A DNA stretch of 64,000 nucleotides, taken from Gordionus sp. m RMFG-2023 (Eukaryota; Nematomorpha; Gordioida; Chordodea; Parachordodidae). The stretch spans positions 38,479,561 through 38,543,560 of the forward strand of contig NC_088775.1 of assembly GCF_954871325.1 (NCBI RefSeq), read 5' to 3'. Shown here piece after piece: positions 49,211 to 58,845 of the stretch. Both the position numbers and the translations under genes were made by a program. Position 1 is the first letter of the stretch; each line of letters opens with the position of its first letter. The notes below the pieces were generated by a model. The model was not told where the DNA came from. It made no database searches and saw only the letters and a program-made list of their open reading frames with translations.

Positions 49211-49861
49211 CTATTCATTTTCTTCATTCAAAAATCCTTTCATGTAAATCTTCCAGGTGTTCTTAATACCACTACCATCAATCGCCATTTTTCCTTCCAT
49301 ATTTTTCAAACACTTTACACCTATCACATCCTGCCTCTTTTTTGACATCTGATTAGCCATTCGAACCATATTTCCAATTCCATCAGCGCATTCCATTTCT
49401 TTAATAGCAAACTCGTGTCTTTTTTCTTCTTGAGCCTTCGCTATTAATTTCTTAGCATTTCTTTTAGCCATCTTGTAAATATCATTATCACTATTTTCTT
49501 TGCTATTATACCATACTTTGAAACACCTCCGTTTCTCATCCACGGCTTTCGCTACCTCCGGGTTCCACCACCAAGTCTCCTTATGTCTAGGCGGCCCTTT
49601 TGTCCATCCACATACCTCCTCAGTTGTCATTACCCAGGCTTTCTTCATGGCTTCCCACTTGTCATTCACCCCAGATACTTGTGCCACCTCCGCCTCCCTA
49701 ATCGCCAATGTCATATTGAATTGAAGTCTAGCACTCTCCTCCTTCAATTTCCAAACCTTCAGCCTTGGGACAAACTTTCTTTTAGTGACCCTGGCACCTT
49801 TAAGAGTGAGATCTCCTACAACTAGTCGATGCTGATTTATACATTCCTCTCCCGGTATCAT
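49211..49861 (-). pseudogene. RTE-like LINE linker and N-terminal reverse transcriptase region
   Basis: A 216-codon frame begins IPGEECINQHRLVVGDLTL (end of the endonuclease). It continues through a charged linker (PRLKVWKLKEESARLQFN, WTKGPPRHKETWWWNPEVAK) to a Lys-rich stretch (AKRNAKKLIAKAQEEKRHEF). This is the typical spacer of RTE-like proteins, before the fingers of the polymerase. The next 165 bp, to 49046, are out of frame. Confidence 0.8.
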
Positions 49862-50059
49862 TTACTATACATCGATCACATCTCCTTAATAACAAGTAAT
49901 CCACTGCACTTTTGGTACTACCCGACTTATAAGTCACCAGCTTCTGATTTTTTTTTAAACATTGTATTACAAACAATCATATCCATAGCATCACTAAAAT
50001 CTAAAATACTCTCTCCTTCCAAATTTCTCATGCCGTAACTGAACCCTCCATGTACTCCT

Positions 50060-50690
50060 TCATAACCCTCTACTCGCTCCCACATGTCCATTCAGATCAC
50101 CGCCAGGATAATCCCCTCTTCGTCTCAATGTCACCCCCAATAGACTGTCCCAAAATATATCTTTCTCTTCTTCACTTTTTCCAACCTGAGGAACATATGC
50201 CGAGATAATATTATATAGCTTTCTACCAAAAATCATCTTGATAACCATTATCTGGTTGTCTAGCCTTCTCAATTCGACTACTTTGTCTACCAATTTCTCC
50301 GCAACCAATACCCCAACTCCAGCCTTATTATCATTACCTCCTTGCCAATTTCGCTAGTCTTGCCAATCTTTCTGGTCCCGATTCCTTTCCATCTAGTCTC
50401 CTGTATGCAGCACGCATCTATATGCCTTCTGTGCAATACATCGACGACTTCTCCCGCTCTTCCCGTCATACTCATTCCATGTCGCGACCCTAACTCGATC
50501 ACCTGTAAACTGGTTTCTCCACTTTTTATCAAGTCGTTTATGGCCGTCATAAGTTTCATTTTCATGAATAGTGGTTCCACCAGGTTTCCCATCCTTCTTT
50601 TTGTCGTAGACGGATGAGGAAGCCCACGGGGTACTTTGGGCTGTACCCCGCCCATGCTTTGTTGTAACCATAGGGAAATTTTGTAGCAAG
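50060..50690 (-). pseudogene. RTE-like LINE endonuclease, broken
   Basis: On the minus strand the apurinic/apyrimidinic-type endonuclease is read in pieces. RVRVATWN is the start motif of the domain. DVLHRRHIDACCIQETRWKG holds the catalytic QETRW glutamate. IMVIKMIFGRKLYNIISAYV and GGDLNGHVGAS hold the substrate-binding Asn. The last part, ECINQHRLVVGDL, lies near 49850. At least one frameshift lies between the first two pieces and another precedes GVLVAEKL-like sequence at 50308, so no whole enzyme is made. In the family it nicks target DNA to prime reverse transcription. Confidence 0.85.
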
Positions 50691-53420
50691 GTTTTTACAA
50701 TCGGAGGCCCTTCCTGACATCAACCTCTTTAAGTGGTTTTTACACCCCGTCGAGGGTGATCCTATTCTAGACCCAGATCACAGGGAATCTTTTAGACCTC
50801 CATTAGCCGCCAAAAGACGTTGCCACTCCCCCGCCACGATGAGGCTAAAGGTAGGATTTTGGGAGAGAATTATTAGATTAGATTAGATTAATACATATAA
50901 ATTATATTTTCACTATGTAGTTTGCAATCAATTTTTTAAAAATATAATATCAATATCAATCACTAAATATTAATTTAGCATTAACAGTTAGAGCTTAATT
51001 GACTTTTATTATTTAAATTATTATGTAACCCTAATTAAATTAATTAAGTATTATTTGCATTTAATTCTTTAATGCCATCTATTTATTTAAAAATATTATT
51101 AATAATTAACATATTTTTATTCATCTCACAATGGATGTAATAAATTATATATATTCTCTTCTCTTTTTTACGTGTTCTTTGGAATGCTATTTTTTTCTTT
51201 TTTGAAAAACAGTTTTGGGTTAAATTTTTAATACGAGTATATTTTTGATATTATTGTAAACTACTATTATTTGAAAATATAATATATCAACTAGAGATGG
51301 TGCGACAATCATACATAAAATCTTAATTGTTTTCATCATATCCCTCTGGTTCATATTTTATAGTTACAAAATGTTTCATTTCTAATATGGCATCCTTGCC
51401 GTGTAAATAACTCAAGGCTTCAATATATATAATTTATTCTAATTATTTTTAGTGTTTTTGTTTCATCAATTTATCTAACATAAAAAATTCTAATTCGAGT
51501 TAACATCGTGGGTGTCATGGCTATGACTGCAAATTAACCAGCATCTATTATTTGTGTGGCTATATAATTTAAGATTATTACTACAGCTGCTGAGAGCATA
51601 TTTTAGATAAGCAATAATGGTTAATTGTGTAGTCGTTTATATATCATTAAAAATGAAAGATAATCTTTTAGAAATATAATATCTCGCAATAATTTTCTCG
51701 ATTACTTATCTAGCTTAGTTTATGACTTGGATTGGTCGTTTATATTCTCTTCTTCAAGAATTGTTAATTTGATTAGGCCTTATATTTTTCCTTATTGGTC
51801 CATTCTATAAAACATTGTGTGAAATGATAACAGAGATTTATATTAGTTTCATGACCTTTTGTCAATGTAAGTTTCTAAGAATTATATTGCTTTATGTGGT
51901 TTTTAAAAAGCATCAATTGTGGCATATTTATGAATTAACTAGTGTTGCTACATTTTTGCAAAAAAATAACTGTAACTAGTTATATTTTAAAAATTGTAAC
52001 TAGTAACTGTAACTAGTTATATTTTTACCAATGTAACTCCCAAAAGTAACTAGTTACTTTTAGTAACTAGTTACTTTTTAAAATATGTATGTATAAATCT
52101 AAATAATATATTCAAATAATTCATTTTATTTTTAATATGTTAGGATAAATTTATTTTTAATAAATTTATTTTTTTTAAATTGTGCAAATGTGAATTAATA
52201 GATTTTCATTTCTTTGGAAATAAATAAACCTATTTTTTAATATTGGAGGATTTCAAAAATACCATGCAACATCTACTAAAATAATTTCCAATCGGAGTAG
52301 ATGATAATGATAATGAAAGCTATGTGGTACATAATAATATTAAATGTACAAGGATATGTCTTAAGTAAATTCATGATACAATTACTAGTATCTTTATAAG
52401 GAACAAAAGTCTGTTGAAATGAAGAAGTGTTGTATGTAAATTTAGATGATTAGTCAAGAGATTATTCTTAATTCTGGACCAAACTTTTACCTGGAAGTGA
52501 CCAATATAACCTAATAAATCTAATTAATTTAAATAGAACAAACTATGTAGCAATATTCAGATATTGAATACCCAATTATAATATAAATGACTTCGACTAC
52601 CTTCCCAGGCATCGAAGATGTTCCTGTCACACATTAAACTTAGTGGCAACACAAGATGCCAATAAAATACTTTTAAACAATGGGGATTATAGGAATGTGT
52701 ATAAGGTTGCTATATCTAACGTTTGTGGAATACACAAAACAAATCTGGCCTATCTGAACAAATTAAAAAGAGATTACATTCTCAGCTGCCATATCCCATT
52801 GTAACAAGATGGAGTTCTTTTTATACATTTTTATCTAAAATATTATCACTAATAAATGAAATGCCTTTGGATTTCGATTTATTATGTGATGAATTAGAAT
52901 TGTGTAGATTACATCGCATGATCGTAATTATATTAAAGAATATTGCAGTGTAAATTTAAATTAGTGTCTTTTAAATAATTTACAAAAAAAATTAGATTAT
53001 GCAGTAGCTAAAGCTATTGTTATACTAGAAGGCGAAAAATATATGTATCTAGGTTATTATATCCCAACAATAACAAAGATACTTATTTGTCTGGAAGGTG
53101 TTCAAGAATTAAAATATTGTCTATATTAGCTAGTATTAAAAAAAGTTAACTTAAATTAAATAATTATTTATAAATTAATAATACAATGATATAAGTTTCA
53201 TGAACTTTATGATAATGATAACACAATTGCTATCCACTATTTAAAACTGATTGGCCTTGGATAAGTCAAGAAAAGAATTGGTCAAAAAAGATGGAAATTT
53301 TAAATTTAATAAATACTTTAATACCTCGCGGTGAATCTAACACAAATGGCTCATGTTCTCAACAAACATCATTAGATGTAGTTAATTTTTGGATTTAAAG
53401 CGTCAGAATATTATTTATAA

Positions 53421-55845
53421 CTAGTAGAAAGCCCGTCAAAAATGACGGGGAATGAGATTTTTATTCATTTTTTACGATAGATGTCATGCCAGGTTTAAGC
53501 TCACAATATTAGGAAGCATCCAAGATCTTATAATTATAAAAAGTTTATAAAGCCCAGCTCAACCCTTAATAATTTGTAAAAGATATTCCCAAGTCAGGTG
53601 CAAGCTAATATTAATTTTGAGGTTCCAAGCCCAGTGCTACCCATTATAATTTTGAAAATTTTTTCCCGCCTCGGAGATAGTTAAATTTTTAATATCATCA
53701 CATGAACGGGAAATATCTGATTTACCAAATAGTCTAATATGGAAAAAAATCATGTAAATTCCGTATTAAGGGAAACTGGGAAGGCCTGGGCAACCACTTA
53801 TTTATATTTTTTAATATGATCAATTAAAATTATATCTAAAAAATATGTTGTTTATTATATAAGGTTATTGTTGTTTTTCAGATAAATTTAATGTATATCT
53901 TGCATTTCCGAAATTATTTGTCAAAGAATTTGATAAGAGATATATATTTTTTTATGTTAAGTAAAAAAAAAATGCTGTCTATTTAAATTACAAAAATGAA
54001 AAACTAATGAAACTTATATGCAAATTATTTATATATTTTTTAAGATATTTTTTTTATTGACATATAAATTTAGGATAATTTTTTTAAAAAATAATGAGGA
54101 ATATTTATTATATTTGATAAAATTAAGAGCAAATCCTTGTTGAAATTTTAATTTTTGATGGAAAAAGTGACAAAATAAATCTGGGCGGTCGTCTGGAGAG
54201 GAAATAATTAATGCATAATTTTATATCATTTAGGGTTGTAGATGAAAGTAATGACGGATTAACAAACGTCCTGATAAAGAAGATATGCCTATGCCTTGAG
54301 ATACTGGTAAAAGAAGAACGCAAAACGATATTTCTGTCAATGTCAGCATTGGTATCGCCTCTAAGATAGAATCATGAACGACAATGTTAACTAAACCATA
54401 AAACGGTCGTAAGTAATGTTATAAAGGCCACGACTGAAATACTGCATATTTTTCCATTAATAAAGTTGATGAAATTGGCCGTACTGTACATTCAAGTTTG
54501 AACATTCCTCTAAATATTCATGAAAGTTTCTCAGAGAATCGGATAAAGTAATATTTATATTAACTCTTAATGAAGTGAATGATAGTATAGAATTAAATGT
54601 TTATATTTGTTAAAAAATAGGCGGAGGTGGCATAGGGATTGTGGTAGTGGTGATAGAAATATCATTTGGAGAAATGGGTGAAAATAAAATAAACATAGAT
54701 ATAAAACATAAGAAAAAAAAAACAAAATAAACCTCCAGATGAGTTCATTTCAAGCGTAGTTCTTTATTATTTTGTCTACCAGTAACTCTAGAACAGGTAA
54801 GGCGTTTGTTTAATCGTGATTATTTTCTTTGCTTATCTTTAATAATAGATTCATTATGTTTTGTAGCAATGTGAGGAATTAGGGTTAGACTAGACAAATA
54901 AAGAAATCAGGCAAAAATATAAATAAACTATTGTTGAAATTAAACAAACATTAAAATGATGTAAAACCGGTAGATGGGTCAATATTAGATGCATATTTTT
55001 AGTAGTTGGAGGGCTATCATCTGGAGGACTTATCTAGCCTATTATGATATTCTAAAAGTTAAAAAATAACATGATGAATGTAATGTTATTAAGATTGAGG
55101 TTAATTAATTGTAAGGCAATTAAAAAATAAGATTTAAAAAGGGGGGAAAAAGAAGGTATAAATTATTATATTATAAAAATAATAAAAATTAAATTAAAGG
55201 AATTGATAAGGTGAAATAGTGGTTAATAGATATTAGTGATAGAAAGAAAAGAATGAGATAATAAAATTTAGTGATAAATAAATTCATTAAGGGAGGGGAA
55301 AAAAATAAAGAAAGAGTTATTTATAAGGATTGGAGATTATAAATAAGTTAGGATAAGAATATTTAAATATTTGAATATACTTGATTATCTTCTTAATTAT
55401 TGGTTTTGAAAGAAAATTATAGGTATAAAAAATTGTAATGTAAGTACTGACAAAAATTGTGAGTATGTTCAAAATAAATATACATGTTGAGTATCTTGTA
55501 GAGATTTCATTAATGTGTAATTGATAATATGAGGTGAAAATTGATAAGGTAATCTAAAAAATAAAGAAAGAATTAAGTGAAATATTAGCCTCTTTTTATT
55601 CACATCATTTATTTTAGAGGGAATATTGTTTATATCAATTCAAAGACGATTTTTAAAATCTCTCAATCCATGTTAGGTATGTGTGCACCATCAATTCTCA
55701 AAATTTCATTCATCTGTTTTTATAAAATAAATAAAAAAAATCAACAAATAAAAAAAATAAAAATAAATACGTACCGATGATATGACGTAGCGATGACATG
55801 AGGTCATGATGACGTAGTGAGGACATTGGAAAATTATAATATAGA
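53421..55845 (-). mobile_element. Non-autonomous Helitron, 2.4 kb (family X, copy 2)
   Basis: On the minus strand it begins TCTATATTATAATTTTCC (after A) at 55845 and ends with hairpin CCCGTCATTTTTGACGGG plus CTTTCTACTAG at 53421 (before T), fully canonical Helitron termini. It interrupts the hAT transposase between CAGAATATTATTTATAA and TGATGAATTTATTCAA. About 1.7 kb at the 3' end and ~170 bp at the 5' end match Helitron X1. It lacks the MITE and tandem repeats of X1, so it shows the shorter form of the family. No Rep/helicase gene. Confidence 0.88.
55714..55774 (-). other. Putative 61-bp intron in Helitron X2
   Basis: Minus-strand GTACGTATTTATTTTT ... ATAAAAACAG, followed by ATGAATGAAATTTTGAGAAT. 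Length and position are the same as the segment at 11806-11866 in the sister Helitron, directly after the 16-bp repeat zone. After the acceptor a short frame reads MNEILRIDGAHIPNMD before a stop, perhaps a remnant of a second exon. Splicing is inferred. Confidence 0.4.
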
Positions 55846-56749
55846 TGATGAATTTATTCAAAATTTTATTAAATCCAATAACAGAAGATTATCTTTATAT
55901 GGCGATTTTCCAAATTTAAAAATACTCTTTATTAAATATAATGTTGTTATTACATCAAGTGCTCCCGTAGAGCATTTATTCAGTTAGGGAGCTCATCTTT
56001 GGAGAGAAACGAGTGCGTCTCCAAAAATTTTGAAATCCAATTGTTGTTAAAAGCAAATAAACATACTCAAATTTTTATGAAAAATAAATATGTTTTTTTT
56101 TTCAATGCAAAAATATAGTATATCTTTATTCGATGTAAATATAAATATTCTATTTTCCGATATTTTTTTCGGTTTACTTATTTTTTTATATGAATAAATT
56201 GTTTATTTTTTTTAAACAAATGATTATAATTTGTATATCATAATTTTTTTATATTAAATAAATTTGTTCAGTAAATAAATGCGTTATATGAATGATGTAT
56301 AAAGTAACTTATAATGTAACTAGTTACCTTTGAAAAATAACTGTAACTAATAACTAATGTAACTAGTAACTGTAACTAGTTATATTTCAAAAGTAACTTT
56401 AACAACACTATAGTTAACTAACCATTTTTATTACTTGTAATTCTTTAGACGCAAATTTTTTTTTATATCAGCGAAAATATTTTATACTGTAATAAATAGA
56501 TTTTGTATTAAAAAATATTATATTTAAAAATGTCCTGTATTTGTTTTAATTATTTATATGCTAGTTTATTTTCATAATATGATAAATGATAAAATATGAA
56601 ATTTGGAATAATTGTTACAAGTTAGGAAATCTTTTAAAAATGTATTATATATTAATATAAAACCCGGCAGAAGGCCCATAAATTATGGGGAAATTTTGTT
56701 TAGTTGAGCCCCTGAGATTGTAAAGGGTAGCGACGCCCTTGAAGGGACG

Positions 56750-57345
56750 CAATTTGTAACTTGCCTGTGAATTTTTTCGCCATTTGGTTATATTATTTGA
56801 ATCCAATTTTTTTTATAAAGATATAGGTGACGTTAGAAAGAATTTTATTTGGATTGTTTGAAAAAAAGTTATAGCAAATGAAAATTTAATTTAAAAGAAT
56901 TACAACTCTTATGAGAAAAAGAGGGAGGCTTCTAAATGTGAGATTTTTGGTAAACAGTTTAAAAAAAAATATTTAAACGGATATAACTGGCAGTATATAA
57001 AAAACTATAAAATAAATGTGAATTATAAAATATAAAGTGAATATAACCACTACAAGAATCACTTAAATGACCCAAAATAAAATTTGAATTTTTTTGAGCC
57101 TTTAAAATTTATAATATAAAGTTATAAAAAATTTAAATGTTAGAAATATAAATTATTTCACAAAATGTTTCTTAGGAATAATTGTATTTTGTATGTTATA
57201 TATTTGCAATGTAAAATCCAATATTCGTTGGGATTGTGCTAATTTTTCTATTATCTCATCCTTGCTTGTCATCAAATGCCTATGAATATTCAAAGATCCA
57301 AACCTTTCAATCTACTTTCAGAAGTTGTACTTCTTGGTATGTTTT
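56750..57345. other. AT-rich DNA with an isolated coding-like stretch on the minus strand
   Basis: On the minus strand, 57310-57170 reads RFGSLNIHRHLMTSKDEIIE, followed by KLAQSQRILDFTLQIYNIQN. It looks like protein-coding sequence by composition, but I do not recognise the family and the frame is short. The left part, 56750-57160, is AT-rich with no gene recognised. It may include the front of the LINE endonuclease interrupted by hAT copy 2. Confidence 0.3.
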
Positions 57346-57680
57346 GCAGAGACCTGCAGGCCCGGCCCCCGGGTCGGACCGTATTTAAGCAGTGCCCTAA
57401 TTTTTTATAAAATAACACCCATGCCTGAATTTTTTAAAAAAATAATCCGGGCAGGGCTATATATTTTAAAACAACCTATATTTGAAATCGTAATTATTAG
57501 CTATAAAAATAAAAAATAAATGTAATTTATTTTTAAAAAATCCGGGCCGGGCATGAAAATTTTATTTTAAAAACAGCCTGGCCGGGCCTTAAATTTTTTC
57601 AAAAAAACCCGGGCCAGGCCGTGAAAAGTTTAAAAAAAATGCGAGCCTGCCCTAAAAATGGTACCTCTACAGGGCTCTGT
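57346..57680. repeat. GC-rich MITE-like block
   Basis: CCGGGCCGGGC-like units (CAGGCCCGGCCCCCGGGTCG, TCCGGGCCGGGC, CCTGGCCGGGCC, CCCGGGCCAGGCC) alternate with A/T runs, as in the MITE at 36975-37365. Possible ends are GCAGAGACCTGCAGGC and CAGAGCCCTGTAGAGG (reverse-complemented), but pairing is imperfect and I could not confirm a target duplication. The frame at 57325-57519 is not considered a gene. Confidence 0.6.
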
Positions 57681-58691
57681 TATTTATCTTAAAAAAGAGA
57701 ATGTTCTTTCATTAGTTTACTAATGGGAAGAGTTGCAAAGATATATAAACCCTATTAATACATTGGGAATATAATCGTGTTTGAAATAATGCAAAGCATC
57801 CATAGCATTTTTTGGGACTATATCATCCATAGTTAATCTTATAAACATAGTTATTCAACTAATAAGACATTATAAGATATCCTAACATCTTCATGATAAA
57901 AATCTAACAAATATTTATTTTCTATCACCATCTGAAAAAGGTTGGAAAGGCTTTTATGGAAGTAATATTTTCAGATTGGTAAGGTAAGTGTTGCATGATG
58001 AATTAAAAACCATTCATTTATTTGTTATAAATATATCTAAGATATACTCTTCTACTGATCCTATATTAATGTTTTAACGATGAGCTTGTCTTGCTGCAAG
58101 TGGAGGGAGACAAATATTAAACACGTATAGCTCTGTTTTTGACTCAGCAAGAACATATAAAATATGAAATTCTTTATCAACATTTGCCCTAATATCCTTG
58201 AGTTCTAATAAAATGCTATCCGCTATTCTTATCTTCTTAATCAAGTCATTGTCATGTTTTTGAAAAGTAATACATAAATAGTTGTATAATTAAATAATAC
58301 ATTCTTATGAGAAATTTTTTTTAGAATAAACATTGAATCTAATAATTTTCTTGCTTCTGAGGAAATATTTCTTTCAGGCCATTGTGATATTTCAGTAATA
58401 GCAAATAATCGGCTCTTCTAACTTCATAAAAGCTGTTACTGCTAGATGACGGAGAGTCTCTCTCGACAAGGTTGCAAAATTTTTCTCCCTGTTGGACTAG
58501 AAGTTTCAGAAATAATTATTATTTGATTAGAAATTTGAAAATGGTAGATAAATATTATGACATTAAAAATTTGAAAATAAAGTAAATATTATGCCGGAAG
58601 ACATGAAATAGAAATTAATTGATAAAGTAACTTAGTAGAGGAATGTGATAATTAATGTAATTAAATATATATTTAATATGAGATAGGAATA
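57681..58691. other. AT-rich DNA, possible decayed coding traces on the minus strand
   Basis: No open gene. Minus-strand traces around 58470-58320 (SFYEVRRADYLLLLKYHNGL, EIFPQK) loosely recall the part of hAT transposases before the dimerisation block, but the match is weak. No element ends were found. The right edge is the target site of gypsy fossil 2. Confidence 0.25.
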
Positions 58692-58845
58692 TGTAGTAAT
58701 ATCAACTACTAATTATAAACAATACGACCACTGATTTATATTTCAATTTATTTTTGATATCAAATTTTTATTTATTATTTTTCGAATGTTCGATTCTGTT
58801 TTTAATATACAATATACATAAATAATCATTTATTAATTTATTACA
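58692..58845 (-). repeat. 3' LTR of gypsy fossil 2
   Basis: Plus-strand TGTAGTAATATCAACTAC ... TTATTAATTTATTACA, so the element-strand LTR starts TGTAATAA and ends ACTACA. Confidence 0.95.

Larger units (their letters stand above)
47501..50868 (-). mobile_element. RTE-like LINE, 3.37 kb, near full length but broken
   Basis: A 15-bp target duplication, ATTATTAGATTAGAT, lies at 47486-47500 and 50869-50883. hAT copy 1 has the empty site (reverse complement of about 40585-40605), which fixes both ends; one extra TAGAT unit at the right is slippage or a tail. The minus strand starts near 50868, encodes endonuclease then reverse transcriptase, and ends in a (GAA)n-type tail, AGAAGAAGAAGA, as in RTE elements. 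The single frame expected of the family is split by several stops and frameshifts. Sequence is well preserved compared with its surroundings, so insertion is fairly recent. Confidence 0.9.
52590..56050 (+). pseudogene. hAT transposase pseudogene (interrupted)
   Basis: Plus-strand pieces follow the family order. RHRRCSCHTLNLVATQDANK near 52605 matches the hAT pattern RCAxHTLNLxATxD. After a frameshift comes MWNTQNKSGL, then PIVTRWSSFYTFL near 52800 (family TRWNSxYD). DYAVAKAIVILEGEKYMYLG near 53000 matches IAxALDILQGExxxYFG. After the Helitron, ILFIKYNVVITSSAPVEHLF near 55930-55980 matches the C-terminal dimerisation block. Stops, frameshifts and the insertion make it non-functional. A DNA-binding BED domain at the N terminus was not recognised. 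The family excises and reinserts elements with 8-bp target duplications. Confidence 0.85.
51940..56410 (+). mobile_element. hAT element with degenerate transposase, split by a Helitron
   Basis: Ends are TAGTGTTGCTACA (left) and TAGTGTTGTTAAAG (right, reverse-complemented), with arrays of GTAACTAGTTA-like subterminal repeats inside both (51960-52080 and 56310-56400), a common hAT arrangement for transposase binding. Flanks GAATTAAC (51932-51939) and TAGTTAAC (56411-56418) are an 8-bp duplication with two mismatches. The transposase lies on the plus strand. Without the Helitron the element is about 2.0 kb. It sits inside hAT copy 2. Confidence 0.85.
47242..56741. mobile_element. Non-autonomous hAT (family H, copy 2), holding a LINE and another hAT
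   Basis: The left end, CAGTAGAGTCACTGAGGGGG, is a decayed version of the inverse right end of copy 1. The right end is GGTAGCGACGCCCTTG. Flanks AAGAGACG (47234-47241) and AAGGGACG (56742-56749) are an 8-bp duplication with one mismatch. Removing the LINE (47501-50868) and the inner hAT (51940-56410) leaves ~1.63 kb that matches the reverse complement of copy 1 minus its Helitron. No transposase in the outer parts. It is inverted with respect to copy 1. Confidence 0.85.

Noticed and set aside
49500-50038. Plus-strand frames opposite the RTE-like LINE (49500-49724, 49583-49825, 49829-50038, also 48163-48558 and 50342-50617)
   Set aside because: They are shadows of the well-supported minus-strand endonuclease/reverse transcriptase sequence.
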